DNA of 64,000 bases from Oscillospiraceae bacterium. Its GTDB lineage: Bacteria > Bacillota > Clostridia > Oscillospirales > Ruminococcaceae. Under the pieces are notes generated by a model that had not been told where the DNA came from, ran no database searches, and was given only the letters and a program-made list of their open reading frames with translations. This document shows positions 23,135 to 32,349 of the stretch, piece by piece (the first letter of the stretch is position 1; each line of letters starts with the position of its first letter). The position numbers and the translations under genes are program-made. The stretch lies in contig SVMR01000002.1 of NCBI GenBank assembly GCA_015067315.1, positions 83,258 to 147,257 on the forward strand, in the 5' to 3' direction.

Positions 23135-24961
23135 TCAATCGGTATTCTTTTTGAAACGTGCTTTCATTCTCATGTTGTTATCAAGAATCTTTTTGCGGAT
23201 TCTGATATTTTTCGGAGTTACTTCAAGAAGCTCGTCGTCTTTAAGGAATTCGATGGAAGCTTCAAGGCTCATTCTCTTGAAAGGAACAAGACGGAGAGCA
23301 TCGTCGGAACCGGAAGCGCGGGTGTTGGTAAGATGTTTGGTTTTGCAAACGTTAACAGCAATGTCTTCCGCTTTCGGAGAAGAACCGACAACCATTCCTT
23401 CGTAAACAGGAACGCCGGGTCCGATGAAGAGCTGACCGCGCTCCTGGGCGTTGAAAAGACCGTAAGTAATGGATTCGCCGGTTTCGAAGGAAATAAGGCT
23501 TCCGGTTGCGCGGCGCTGAATATCGCCTTTATAGGGCTCATAGCAATCGAAAACAGAACTCATAATGCCTTCGCCTTTTGTATCGGTCATGAATTCGTTT
23601 CTGTAACCGAAAAGTCCGCGCGCGGGAATCTTGAATTCAAGACGCATGCGGCTTCCGAAGGGAGCCATTTTTGTAAGTTCGCCTTTTCTGTTGCCCATTG
23701 CGGACATAATGTTGCCTACGCAGTCTTCCGGAACGTCGATTGAAAGAAGTTCGATCGGTTCGTGGAGTTTTCCGTTGATGGTTTTATAAAGAACCTTCGG
23801 GGTGGAAACCGCAAATTCATATCCTTCGCGGCGCATGGTTTCGATAAGAATGGAAAGATGCATTTCGCCGCGTCCGCAAACGGAGAATTTATCGGTAGTG
23901 TCGGTATCGGAAACGCGGAGAGAAACGTCTTTAAGAAGTTCTCTGTAAAGTCTTTCGCGAAGCTGACGGCTGGTTACAAATTTGCCTTCTCTTCCGGCAA
24001 AGGGGCTGTCGTTGACGCAGAAAGTCATTTCAACGGTAGGTTCGCTGATTTTTACGAAAGGAAGAGCTTCAACCGCTTCGGGAGCGCAGACGGTATCGCC
24101 GATGTAAATATCGGAAATACCGCTGAGGCAGACGATATCGCCAACGGAAGCGCTTTCGCAGGGTTCTTTTGCAAGACCTTCAATCTGATAAAGGGTTGCG
24201 ATTCTTCCTTTATAGTCAGCTTTTTCATTGTGGTAATCGGTGATGACAACATCTCTGTTGGGGGTGATGCGTCCGCGTTCAACTCTGCCGATACCGATTC
24301 TTCCGACATATCCGTTATAGTCGATGGAAGAAACGAGCATCTGAAGAGGGCCTTCCTCGTCGCCTTCCGGTGCGGGAATATGGTCAAGAATTGTATCGAA
24401 GAGAGGTTTAAGATCCTTGCCTCTTGTATAAGGATCGAAAGAAGCGGTGCCTTCTCTTCCGGAGCAGAAAAGCATCGGGCTTTCAAGCTGTTCTTCGGAA
24501 GCATCAAGATCAAGGAGAAGTTCAAGAACTTCGTCGCCGATTTCGTCAAGTCTTGCGTCGGGTTTGTCAACTTTGTTGACAACAACGATTACGGGATGGT
24601 TGAGTTCAAGAGCTCTCTGGAGAACAAATCTGGTTTGGGGCATCGGACCTTCCGCTGCGTCAACAAGAAGAATTACGCCGTCAACCATTTTAAGAACACG
24701 TTCAACTTCGCCTCCGAAGTCTGCGTGTCCGGGGGTATCGATAATATTGATTTTAACACCGTTATAATGAACGGAAGTGTTTTTTGCAAGAATGGTAATG
24801 CCTCTTTCGCGTTCAAGGTCGCCGGAGTCCATAACGCGGTCTTCAACAACCTGGTTATCACGGAAAGTACCGCTCTGTTTGAGCATTTCGTCAACAATGG
24901 TGGTTTTGCCGTGGTCAACGTGGGCAATAATCGCAACGTTTCTTAAATCTTCACGAATCAA
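23135..24961 (-). CDS. typA: Translational GTPase TypA/BipA
   Basis: A 608-residue ribosome-binding GTPase needed for 50S assembly and stress growth. G1 is AHVDHGKTT, G3 is DTPGHADFGGEV, G4 is VNKVDKPD; the EF-G-like domains and the C-terminal TypA-specific domain (KHLTNTRASGSDDALRL) follow. I start it at TTG 24961, with AAGGAAG upstream, because this gives the family's normal N-terminus MIREDLRNVAIIAHVDHGKT. The frame is open to 25009 but without a site. The 135 bases before it contain a weak hairpin near 25016-25040. Confidence 0.93.
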   Translation of the reverse strand: MIREDLRNVAIIAHVDHGKTTIVDEMLKQSGTFRDNQVVEDRVMDSGDLERERGITILAKNTSVHYNGVKINIIDTPGHADFGGEVERVLKMVDGVILLVDAAEGPMPQTRFVLQRALELNHPVIVVVNKVDKPDARLDEIGDEVLELLLDLDASEEQLESPMLFCSGREGTASFDPYTRGKDLKPLFDTILDHIPAPEGDEEGPLQMLVSSIDYNGYVGRIGIGRVERGRITPNRDVVITDYHNEKADYKGRIATLYQIEGLAKEPCESASVGDIVCLSGISDIYIGDTVCAPEAVEALPFVKISEPTVEMTFCVNDSPFAGREGKFVTSRQLRERLYRELLKDVSLRVSDTDTTDKFSVCGRGEMHLSILIETMRREGYEFAVSTPKVLYKTINGKLHEPIELLSIDVPEDCVGNIMSAMGNRKGELTKMAPFGSRMRLEFKIPARGLFGYRNEFMTDTKGEGIMSSVFDCYEPYKGDIQRRATGSLISFETGESITYGLFNAQERGQLFIGPGVPVYEGMVVGSSPKAEDIAVNVCKTKHLTNTRASGSDDALRLVPFKRMSLEASIEFLKDDELLEVTPKNIRIRKKILDNNMRMKARFKKNTD

Positions 24962-25097
24962 AATTTTTTCTTCCTTCCTTGCGGGATTGTTCCCGGAATA
25001 AATAAACATAAAAAACGGACAGTTCCCCGTTTTGTCAATCGTGGGAAATGCCCGTTATTGGACAAATCTCTTAAAGTCTGTCGTTTGGACTTTTTTA

Positions 25098-25340
25098 TCA
25101 GTCCGGAAGATCTTCGGTGGGAAGATCGAGATTTTCAAGAAGTCTGCGGAGTTCGCCGAGTTCTTCAGCGGTAAAGGTAAGACCTTTTGCCATTCTGCTG
25201 TGGTCGGGAGCCCATTCGCGAATGTCATATTTTGCGGGACGGTCGTTCCAGCTTACGAGGTTGAGTTCTTTGGTCCAGCCGCGGGAGTTTTCGGAAATAA
25301 CGCCGCATTCTTCGGTGATTTTATAAGTGATTTCAGGCAT
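25098..25340 (-). CDS. YdbC-like PC4-domain ssDNA-binding protein
   Basis: An 80-residue protein with the PC4/YdbC pattern: ITYKITEECGVISENSRGWTKELNLVSWNDRPAKYDIREWAPDHSRMAKGLTFTAEEL in outline, i.e. beta strands with KELNLVSWN and KYDIREW. Lactococcal YdbC binds single-stranded DNA as a dimer. The start ATG 25340 follows GGAGG by eight bases; five extra codons upstream overlap the site. A role in DNA repair or transcription is inferred from the family. It lies upstream of typA, in the same direction. Confidence 0.8.
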   Translation of the reverse strand: MPEITYKITEECGVISENSRGWTKELNLVSWNDRPAKYDIREWAPDHSRMAKGLTFTAEELGELRRLLENLDLPTEDLPD

Positions 25341-25562
25341 GTCAGTTTCCTCCAATGAAGTTTTATATTTTGCGCTTTTATATATAATATATTATAATTA
25401 TAATATTTATTTTTGCAATATCATTTTTCAAAAAATTTGTATTTTATTTTTGTTTTTTCAAAAATTTTTTTATATTTCTAAAAATTTCCCCTTTCCGGCA
25501 TATTCTGCATAGTATATTTTGCGTACAAAAACGCGCAATAACAAATCTGGGAGACTGATAAT

Positions 25563-25745
25563 ATGGAAAATATCGGCAGCATGAATCCTGTTCCAAACTG
25601 CGAACCGGCTCCGGGAGTGCTTGCAATGGCAAAAGTTGCAATGCAGCCCTGGTGTCAGGTTTATGACGGTTCAACGGCTCTCAGCAGAGGAACTCTCTTC
25701 CCTGCTCTCGATTTGCCCTATCTCGGCAGAAAGGCAACGGAATGA
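25563..25745 (+). CDS. cotJA: Spore coat-associated protein CotJA
   Basis: A 60-residue protein. The core LAMAKVAMQPWCQVYDGSTALSRGTLFPALDLPYLG matches CotJA, which helps place CotJC in the inner spore coat of the mother cell. GGGAGACTGATA precedes the ATG. A CATAGTATA sequence at 25508-25516 could be a mother-cell sigma-factor -10 box, but a partner -35 is not clear. Its stop overlaps the cotJB start. Confidence 0.92.
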   Translation: MENIGSMNPVPNCEPAPGVLAMAKVAMQPWCQVYDGSTALSRGTLFPALDLPYLGRKATE

Positions 25746-25996
25746 ACGAACGCAAAACTCTTCTTTCAAGAATTGCAACCTGTGATTTTATCCTTGCGGA
25801 AACCTCGCTTTTTCTTGACACCCATCCGAATTGCGCGGAGGCGCTTGCTTTTTATAAAAAGCATCTCGAAATGAGAAAAAAAGCCGCCGAAGAATATTCC
25901 GAAAAATTCGGAATGCTCCGCCATGAGGATTATAACGGACAGAATACATGGCAATGGACCGAAGGTCCCTGGCCCTGGGAATATGAGGAGGCGTGA
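25742..25996 (+). CDS. cotJB: Spore coat protein CotJB
   Basis: An 84-residue protein. RIATCDFILAETSLFLDTHPNCAEALAFYKKH and the tryptophan-rich C-terminus WQWTEGPWPWEYEE are typical of CotJB. It is needed for proper coat incorporation of CotJC. It overlaps cotJA by four bases and is followed three bases later by cotJC. Confidence 0.93.
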   Translation: MNERKTLLSRIATCDFILAETSLFLDTHPNCAEALAFYKKHLEMRKKAAEEYSEKFGMLRHEDYNGQNTWQWTEGPWPWEYEEA

Positions 25997-25999
25997 TTT

Positions 26000-26602
26000 A
26001 TGTGGATTTATGAAAAGAAACTTCAGCATCCTGTAAAAATTGCAAAAACCGACCCCGCAATGGCAAAAATCATAATCACACAGCTTGGCGGTCCCGACGG
26101 CGAACTCGGCGCTTCAATGCGCTATCTTAACCAAAGATACGCAATGCCCAACGACAAAGTTAAAGCCGCTTTAACGGATATCGGCACCGAGGAGCTTGCC
26201 CATATGGAAATGATCGCGAGCATTGTTCATCAGCTCACAAGAAATCTTTCCATGAGCGAAATTGAAAAAAGCGGTTTCGCGCCCTATTTTGTGGACCATA
26301 CTGTTGGCATCTACCCTGTTGACGCAAACGGAGTTCCCTGGAGCGCCGCCACAATCCAATCCACCGGCGACCCCATTGCCGATCTTCACGAAGATATGGG
26401 CGCCGAACAGAAGGCAAGAAAAACCTATGACAACATCCTCAATCTTTGCGACGATCCGGATGTCCGGGACGTTATAAAATTCCTCCGCGAACGGGAAATT
26501 GTTCATTACCAGCGTTTCGGCGAAAGCCTTGAACACATTCTCGACGGACTTGATAAACGCAATTATTATGCCTTTAACCCGGCATTTATTCCGAAAAAAT
26601 AA
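26000..26602 (+). CDS. cotJC: Spore coat manganese-catalase-like protein CotJC
   Basis: A 200-residue di-manganese catalase homologue, opening MWIYEKKLQHPVKIAKTDP. Four-helix ferritin-like ligands are visible: ITQLGGPDGELGASMRYL, TEELAHMEMIASIVHQL, a later AEQKARKTYDNILNL and REREIVHYQRFGE. It should break down hydrogen peroxide in the coat. Last gene of cotJABC, with GAGGAGG upstream and a strong terminator behind. Confidence 0.95.
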   Translation: MWIYEKKLQHPVKIAKTDPAMAKIIITQLGGPDGELGASMRYLNQRYAMPNDKVKAALTDIGTEELAHMEMIASIVHQLTRNLSMSEIEKSGFAPYFVDHTVGIYPVDANGVPWSAATIQSTGDPIADLHEDMGAEQKARKTYDNILNLCDDPDVRDVIKFLREREIVHYQRFGESLEHILDGLDKRNYYAFNPAFIPKK

Positions 26603-26616
26603 TTTTCAGACAGCAA

Positions 26617-26655
26617 AACAGCCGTAAAGCTTTTAAGCTTTACGGCTGTTTTTTT
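26617..26655. terminator. Bidirectional terminator between cotJC and the nucleoside transporter
   Basis: AACAGCCGTAAAGC, TTTTAA loop, GCTTTACGGCTGTT, then TTTTT. Confidence 0.85.
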
Positions 26656-26671
26656 AATTACGATAACTGAA

Positions 26672-27613
26672 TTATCTCTGTCCTTTGTCGTAAGGAATAC
26701 CTTCTGCTTTAGGTGCTCTGGATTTTTTGGAAGTGAATGCAAGAACGATAAGGCAGATGATATAGGGCAGCATATTATATACGGAACCCGGAATGTTGAG
26801 AGCAACAAGGAACGGGAATCCGAAGAAAACGTTGGAAAGTGCACGGAAGAAACCGAAAATAAGCGCAGCCATTGCAATTTTGGTAGGTTTCCACTGACCA
26901 AAGATCATAACAGCAAGAGCAAGGAATCCGAAACCTGCAACACCGTTTTCAAATTTCCATTCGGAAACACCGGAAAGGATATAGCAGATACCGCCGAGAC
27001 CGCCGAACATACCGGAAATAAGAACGCCTGCCCAACGCATTTTATAAACGTTGATACCAACACTGTCTGCTGCCTGAGGATGTTCACCGCAAGCCATAAG
27101 ACGAAGACCGAATTTAGTCTTATAAAGTGTGATATAAGCAGCTACAACGCCGATAACAGCAATAAGCATAAACCAGTTGAATTCAAAGCTTCCGATGTTA
27201 ACAATGAAAGCTTTCTTTTCTTCAACGTACTGAATGGTGGAAGAAACGTCGTCGGGGTTTGCTGCGGTGTTGATTGCTTTTACAGCAACGGTTGCGCCTG
27301 CGGTACCGAGCATATTAAGTGCGGTACCGACGATGGTCTGGTTTGCCTTAAAGTTGATGCAGGCAACACCGAGCAGCGAAGAATATGCAACACCGAAAAT
27401 AATTGCCGCAAGAAGAACGCAAAGGATAAGCGGAAGAGGTCCGAAGCTGTCGGGAGCATATCTCATCATAAGAGCGCCGCCGAGAGCGCCGATTACCATG
27501 ATACCTTCAAGACCGAGGTTGATAACGCCGGAATGTTCCGCAAAGCAACCGCCGAGAGCGACAAGCGCAAGAACCGATGCGAAAATTAATGTGTACTGAA
27601 TAAGTAAAATCAT
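26672..27613 (-). CDS. Nucleoside ABC transporter permease (NupQ/YufQ type)
   Basis: A 313-residue permease of the BPD_transp_2 family, with eight or more helices and the motif GINVYKMRWAGVLISGMFGGLGG typical of BMP-associated importers. It should form the membrane channel with the gene just upstream, for uptake of purine or other nucleosides. Its start codon overlaps the stop of that gene by one base (TAATG). It is the last gene of the transporter unit. Confidence 0.88.
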   Translation of the reverse strand: MILLIQYTLIFASVLALVALGGCFAEHSGVINLGLEGIMVIGALGGALMMRYAPDSFGPLPLILCVLLAAIIFGVAYSSLLGVACINFKANQTIVGTALNMLGTAGATVAVKAINTAANPDDVSSTIQYVEEKKAFIVNIGSFEFNWFMLIAVIGVVAAYITLYKTKFGLRLMACGEHPQAADSVGINVYKMRWAGVLISGMFGGLGGICYILSGVSEWKFENGVAGFGFLALAVMIFGQWKPTKIAMAALIFGFFRALSNVFFGFPFLVALNIPGSVYNMLPYIICLIVLAFTSKKSRAPKAEGIPYDKGQR

Positions 27614-28752
27614 TATTTGTCGCCTCCTTCCTGAGCATTGGCAGCTTCTTTTGCTTTAAGAGCCTTTTTTTCTTCCTGTTTATCAAGAAGATAATTCATT
27701 GCGTATTTAATGAAGAATACGAAACCGCAAAGATAAATTATGATTGCGGAAATAAGGTCGGAAATCTGGGAACAATACATGGTCTTGTCAACATAAGCGC
27801 CGCCGTTGGTGATATGCTGGATGAAATAGGAGGAGAAGATTGTTCCGATAGGATTAAGACCGCCGAGGAACGCAGCAGCAATTCCGTTGAAGCCCATTGC
27901 GGGAACAGCGGAAGAAGTGCAGGACCACTGTTCATAGTCGGTAAGATACATGAAAGATGCGCCGAGAGCAGCAATAGCGCCGGAAATCATAAGAGTTACG
28001 ATAATGTTTCTCTTTTCTGCCATACCGCAATATTTAGCGGCGTTCTTATTGAAACCTGTTGCTTTGAGTTCAAAACCGAATTTGGTTTTTTCAAGGATAA
28101 CAAGAATAAGAACAGCGGTAAGGATGGAAAGCGGAAGAGCTATTGTTACATAAGTATTTCCCGCAAAGATTTTGTCAAATCCAAGTCCGGGAAGCATCGC
28201 CTGTTCGCCGTGGGTATTGAGATGGAAGGTATAAGGGCTGGTGGTTTCTTTAACCGTGCTGAGAATCATGTTCGTTGAATAAAGAGCGATCCAGTTGAGC
28301 ATGATTCCCGAAATTACTTCGTTAACGTTGCAGTAGGATTTGAGAAGACCTACAATTGCGCCGTAAAGTGCTCCGCAAACGCCGGCAATAATCATGCAGG
28401 GCAGCCAGCCGAGTCCGAGAGAAATTGCGCAATAGATACTTGCGCAGATACCTACGCAATACTGACCTGCGGCACCGATGTTGAAAAGACCTACTTTATA
28501 TGCAAAAAGAATGGAAAGAGAGCACATAAGAAGAGGCGCGGTTTTTACAAGGGTGTTGCCGAAGTTTTTAATCTGAAGATTTGTTTTTGAATAATGGAGG
28601 AAGTTTTTAAGAACTTCGCCGATAGCCTCACCTGCTCCGGTGGGGTTGATGAAAAGAAGAACGATATATCCGATGAGAACACCGAGGATAATGCAGATAA
28701 ATGAAGCAAAAAGCGACTGGAACGCTTCGTTTTTCAAAATTTTCTTGGTCAT
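27613..28752 (-). CDS. Nucleoside ABC transporter permease (NupP/YufP type)
   Basis: A 379-residue permease, with an N-terminal helix (LFASFICIILGVLIGYIVLLF), the family motif FKATGFNKNAAKYCGM-like (FELKATGFNKNAAKYCG) and SGAIAALGASFMYL. The C-terminal 25 residues are a charged cytoplasmic tail. It overlaps the ATPase gene by four bases and its downstream neighbour by one, so all three are translated together. Confidence 0.88.
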   Translation of the reverse strand: MTKKILKNEAFQSLFASFICIILGVLIGYIVLLFINPTGAGEAIGEVLKNFLHYSKTNLQIKNFGNTLVKTAPLLMCSLSILFAYKVGLFNIGAAGQYCVGICASIYCAISLGLGWLPCMIIAGVCGALYGAIVGLLKSYCNVNEVISGIMLNWIALYSTNMILSTVKETTSPYTFHLNTHGEQAMLPGLGFDKIFAGNTYVTIALPLSILTAVLILVILEKTKFGFELKATGFNKNAAKYCGMAEKRNIIVTLMISGAIAALGASFMYLTDYEQWSCTSSAVPAMGFNGIAAAFLGGLNPIGTIFSSYFIQHITNGGAYVDKTMYCSQISDLISAIIIYLCGFVFFIKYAMNYLLDKQEEKKALKAKEAANAQEGGDK

Positions 28753-30287
28753 GCTTTCACCTCATCTCTTTTTGCGCCGGCCATATAAAGACCGAGTTCA
28801 TCTTCGGTTGTGGTCTTGGGATTGAGTTCGCCGACAATTTCGCCTTCGTACATAACAAGAATGCGGTCGGAAACGTCCATAACTTCTTCAAGTTCAAGAG
28901 AAACAAGAAGAACCGCTTTTCCTGCGTCGCGCTGTGCAACGATCTGTTTATGGATATATTCGATTGCGCCGACGTCAAGTCCGCGGGTAGGCTGAACAGC
29001 GATAAGAAGTTCGGGGTTCTTGTCGATTTCACGGGCAACAATAGCTTTCTGCTGGTTACCGCCGGACATGCTTCTTGCAATGGTGACGGGTCCCTGACCG
29101 GAACGAACGTCATACTGCTCAATAAGCTTTTCTGCGTATTTTCTGATATTTCCTTTTCTGAGGAAACCGAATTTATCGGTGAATTCCGGTTCAAAATAAC
29201 GCTGGAGAACACAGTTGTAATCAAGCGGATAGTCAAGAACAAGACCGTGTTTGTGTCTGTCTTCCGGAATATGGCTCATGCCGGAAAGAAGTCTTTTGCG
29301 GATAGAAGCTTTTGTTATATCCTCGCCGCAAAGGGTGATTTTTCCGCTTACGAGAGGTTCAAGACCGGAAAGTCCGTAAACAAATTCGGTCTGACCGTTT
29401 CCGTCGATACCCGCAATGCAGACAACTTCGCCGCGGCGGACTTTAAGGGAAACGTTTTTGACTGCGTTGTTTTTATGCATTTTGGAAGCAACGGTCATGT
29501 TTTCGATATCAAGAACAACTTCACCGGGGGTGCTTTCTTCCTTCTTAACGTGAAGGTTGACGTTGTGACCTACCATCATTGCGGAAAGTTCTTCAATGGT
29601 TGCGTCCTTGGTATCAACGGTACCGATGTATTTACCTTTTCTGAGAACGCTGCAGCGGTCTGCAACGGCTTTGATCTCATTAAGTTTATGGGAGATGAAG
29701 AGAATGGATTTTCCCTCTTTTGCGAGGTTCTTCATAATCTGCATAAGCTCTTCAATTTCCTGGGGGGTGAGAACCGCGGTGGGTTCATCGAAAATGAGAA
29801 TTTCGTTTTCGCGGTAGAGCATCTTGAGAATTTCGGTACGCTGCTGCATACCGACAGTGATATCCTCAATATAAGCATCCGGGTCTATATGAAGACCGTA
29901 TTTTTCGGAAAGTTCAAGAACTTTTTCTCTTGCTTCCTTCTTTTGAAGGAAACCGAATTTGTTGGGTTCAACGCCCATGATAATATTATCAAGAACAGTA
30001 AAGCATTCAACAAGCTTGAAATGCTGGTGTACCATTCCGATTCCGAGATCATTAGCGTCGTTGGGGTTTTTAATCTGAACTTCCTTACCGTCTTTTTTGA
30101 TAATACCCTCTTCTGCCTGATAAAGACCGAAAAGAACACTCATCAAAGTTGATTTTCCCGCGCCATTTTCGCCAAGAAGAGCGTGTATTTCACCTTTTTT
30201 AAGCTGAATTGTTACGTCGTCGTTGGCGATGATTCCGGGGAATTTTTTGGTAATATGAAGCATCTCAATTGCGTACTGATTCTCCAA
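28749..30287 (-). CDS. Nucleoside ABC transporter ATP-binding protein (NupO/YufO type)
   Basis: A 512-residue double ATPase. The first half has Walker A GENGAGKSTL, signature VGMQQRTEIL and Walker B LIFDEPTAVL; the second has GIDGNGQTEF, MSGGNQQKAIVARE and LLIAVQPTRGLDVG. The second Walker A lacks the normal lysine, as is usual for this family, so one site is degenerate. I start it at TTG 30287, nine bases after AGGAGGG, giving MENQYAIEMLHITKKFPG; the ATG at 30296 abuts the site with no spacing. A perfect palindrome lies just upstream. Confidence 0.88.
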   Translation of the reverse strand: MENQYAIEMLHITKKFPGIIANDDVTIQLKKGEIHALLGENGAGKSTLMSVLFGLYQAEEGIIKKDGKEVQIKNPNDANDLGIGMVHQHFKLVECFTVLDNIIMGVEPNKFGFLQKKEAREKVLELSEKYGLHIDPDAYIEDITVGMQQRTEILKMLYRENEILIFDEPTAVLTPQEIEELMQIMKNLAKEGKSILFISHKLNEIKAVADRCSVLRKGKYIGTVDTKDATIEELSAMMVGHNVNLHVKKEESTPGEVVLDIENMTVASKMHKNNAVKNVSLKVRRGEVVCIAGIDGNGQTEFVYGLSGLEPLVSGKITLCGEDITKASIRKRLLSGMSHIPEDRHKHGLVLDYPLDYNCVLQRYFEPEFTDKFGFLRKGNIRKYAEKLIEQYDVRSGQGPVTIARSMSGGNQQKAIVAREIDKNPELLIAVQPTRGLDVGAIEYIHKQIVAQRDAGKAVLLVSLELEEVMDVSDRILVMYEGEIVGELNPKTTTEDELGLYMAGAKRDEVKA

Positions 30288-30305
30288 CTCTACCATCCCT
30301 CCTAT

Positions 30306-30324
30306 TTATAACTTATAGTTATAA
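30306..30324. promoter_or_regulatory. Perfect 19-bp palindrome upstream of the nucleoside ABC genes
   Basis: TTATAACT-TAT-AGTTATAA, 12 bases from the ribosome site. The position overlaps or follows the likely -10 region, so it may be an operator. It is not present ahead of the binding-protein gene. Confidence 0.45.
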
Positions 30325-30380
30325 TCATAATACTACAAAATACAACTAAATACAAGAAAAATTTGTTCAAAAAACAAACA

Positions 30381-30412
30381 AAAAAAGGACGGGATCAAAA
30401 CCCGTCCTTTTT
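30381..30412 (-). terminator. Terminator after the BMP lipoprotein gene
   Basis: AAAGGACGGG, seven-base loop, CCCGTCCTTTTT. It sits between the binding-protein gene and the ATPase/permease genes, so the abundant lipoprotein can be made in excess. Confidence 0.85.
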
Positions 30413-30429
30413 AAGCACTGTGATAAAAA

Positions 30430-31545
30430 TTATTTGATGTTGCCGAGATCGTTAACAGTTACAACAGTTACGAAATCTGCTGCTGCGCCTTCGATAACGC
30501 TGCTTACAACAACATCGCCGTTGAACATTGCAGCTACGAGAGCTTCATAGTCAGCTTTGGTGAAGGAATCAGAGAACTGAGTGGAAGGAGCAAGCTGTAC
30601 ATAGTTTTCTTCCGGGATTTCGGAAACGAGACCAAGGTTTTCAACCTGTCCGCCTACGAATTCGCCAGCGATAATTTTTGCAAGCATGGTTTTAACAGTA
30701 GGAGCAAGACCTTTCATTGCGGAAGTTACGGTCATGCCTTCGCCATATGCTGCATCGATGTTTGCAGCCTGGTCAACGTCAACGCCGATAACTTTGCCGT
30801 TAACTTTTGCTGCTGCTTCAGCAACAGAAGTGTAAACGCCGCCGCCGCATGCGAATACGATTTCAGTGCCGTTGCCATACCAGGTATCCATAACTGCAGT
30901 AACGTCAGCGTCACCGTAGAACTGGTTTGCAAAGCCCCAAACAACGTTAACATCAGCACCGGTTTCTACAGCTGCTGCGTCAGCACCCTGAAGGAAGCCA
31001 TAGCCGAAACGAAGAACTGCAGGAACAGCCATACCGCCGCAGTAACCGAGTTCGGTGTAACCGAGTTTTACTGCTGCGTAACCTGCCATGTAGCCGGAAA
31101 GTTCTTCCTGGTATACTGCGGAGTATACGTTTTCAGGAATGGTCCAGCCGCCGGAAGTGAGGTCAAATTCTGCAACGTCGAGTGCTACGAATTTAACTTC
31201 GGGATAGTTGTCTGCAGTTGCAATGATAGCATTTGCAAATGCGAATCCGGGAAGAACGATTACGTTGTAACCCTGGTCAACAGCGTTATCGATCATGGAG
31301 ATACGGTCTTCGTCGGAGTCGGATGCGGGTTTGAAATACTCGAAGTTGATGCCTTCTGCTTCGCAGAATTCTTTGCATGCTTCATAAGTGGTCTGGTTGA
31401 AGGACTGGTCGGTGATATCGCCGTAGTCGGTAACCATAGCAACAGCATATTCTCCAGCTTCTTCGCCGGGTTCTTCGTTAGAACCGCAAGCTGCGAAAGA
31501 GAGAACCATTACCATTGCAAGAAGAAGTGCAATAATTTTTTTCAT
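30430..31545 (-). CDS. BMP-family nucleoside-binding lipoprotein
   Basis: A 371-residue solute-binding lipoprotein (PnrA/NupN type). The signal peptide MKKIIALLLAMVMVLSFAAC ends in lipobox SFAAC. The BMP motifs YAVAMVTDYGDITDQSFNQ, VIVLPGFAFANAI and IGVDVDQAANID are present. It should hand purine nucleosides to the downstream ABC transporter at the cell surface. It has its own promoter and terminator. Confidence 0.93.
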   Translation of the reverse strand: MKKIIALLLAMVMVLSFAACGSNEEPGEEAGEYAVAMVTDYGDITDQSFNQTTYEACKEFCEAEGINFEYFKPASDSDEDRISMIDNAVDQGYNVIVLPGFAFANAIIATADNYPEVKFVALDVAEFDLTSGGWTIPENVYSAVYQEELSGYMAGYAAVKLGYTELGYCGGMAVPAVLRFGYGFLQGADAAAVETGADVNVVWGFANQFYGDADVTAVMDTWYGNGTEIVFACGGGVYTSVAEAAAKVNGKVIGVDVDQAANIDAAYGEGMTVTSAMKGLAPTVKTMLAKIIAGEFVGGQVENLGLVSEIPEENYVQLAPSTQFSDSFTKADYEALVAAMFNGDVVVSSVIEGAAADFVTVVTVNDLGNIK

Positions 31546-31588
31546 TTTAATTTTCCTCCCCTGTGTAATATTTTTTCACAGTACTTAG

Positions 31589-31617
31589 AATATAACATAT
31601 TTCATAAATAAGTTCAA
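31589..31617 (-). promoter_or_regulatory. Promoter of the BMP lipoprotein gene
   Basis: On the minus strand TTGAAC (31612-31617), 17-base spacer, TATATT (31589-31594). Confidence 0.6.
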
Positions 31618-31659
31618 GTCTATTTGCATTTTAAGCAAAAAATTTTGAAAAAATATACC

Positions 31660-31688
31660 AAAAAACGCACCTTTTCGGTGCGTTTTTT
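31660..31688 (-). terminator. Terminator after udk
   Basis: AAAAAACGCACC, TTTT loop, GGTGCGTTTTTT, just beyond the udk stop codon on the minus strand. Confidence 0.8.
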
Positions 31689-31693
31689 GAATA

Positions 31694-32311
31694 TCATTTT
31701 TGATTTTTTATGTATTCGCGGATATATCCGGAGAAAAGATCGATTGCCGCCTTGTTTTTTCCGCCTTCAAGAATCACAATATCGGCATTTTTCTTGCTTG
31801 GTTCAACAAATTTATCGTGCATCGGTTTAACGGTTGCTTCGTATTGCGTAAGAACGGATTCGAGGCTTCTTCCCCTTTCGTTCATATCCCGGAGGATTCT
31901 TCTTCCAAGGCGAACGTCCGCATCTGTATCAACGAAAATCTTCATATCCATAAGATCGCAAAGGTCTTTGTTCTCAAGAATAAGGATTCCGTCAATAATA
32001 AGGATTTCGGTCGGGTTAAGGGTAATCGTTTTGCTTTTGTCACGGTTATGTACAGTGTAATCATAAACCGGTTCCTCGATTGTCTCTCCGTTTTTAAGCG
32101 CTTTTATATGTTCGATCATCAGCTCCGTATCGAAAGAATCCGGATGGTCGTAGTTTGTCTTACATCTTTCCTCATAAGTAAGATGATCCTGAACCTTATA
32201 ATAATTATCATGGTGGATAACAGTTACATATTCATTGAATTCTTTGACAAGAGCATCTGTAAAAGTTGTTTTTCCGCTTCCGGTTCCCCCGGCAATTCCG
32301 ATTACAAACAT
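31694..32311 (-). CDS. udk: Uridine kinase
   Basis: A 205-residue P-loop kinase that phosphorylates uridine and cytidine. Walker A is IAGGTGSGKTTF (residues 5-16), followed by HDNYYKVQDHLTYEERCKTNYDHPDSFD in outline, EPVYDYTVHNR and the lid RRILRDMNERGRSLESV. The full set is the UdK signature. A GGAAGGTG site precedes the ATG. It belongs to the udk-deoD-tdk salvage group next to the nucleoside importer. Confidence 0.93.
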   Translation of the reverse strand: MFVIGIAGGTGSGKTTFTDALVKEFNEYVTVIHHDNYYKVQDHLTYEERCKTNYDHPDSFDTELMIEHIKALKNGETIEEPVYDYTVHNRDKSKTITLNPTEILIIDGILILENKDLCDLMDMKIFVDTDADVRLGRRILRDMNERGRSLESVLTQYEATVKPMHDKFVEPSKKNADIVILEGGKNKAAIDLFSGYIREYIKNQK

Positions 32312-32349
32312 TTTTGCACCTTCCCGCTTTTTATTTTACCGATAAAATA

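Noticed and set aside
24962..25097. Riboswitch or attenuator before typA
   Set aside because: A five-base-pair stem with T tract is visible near 25016-25040, but it is too weak and no conserved motif is recognised.
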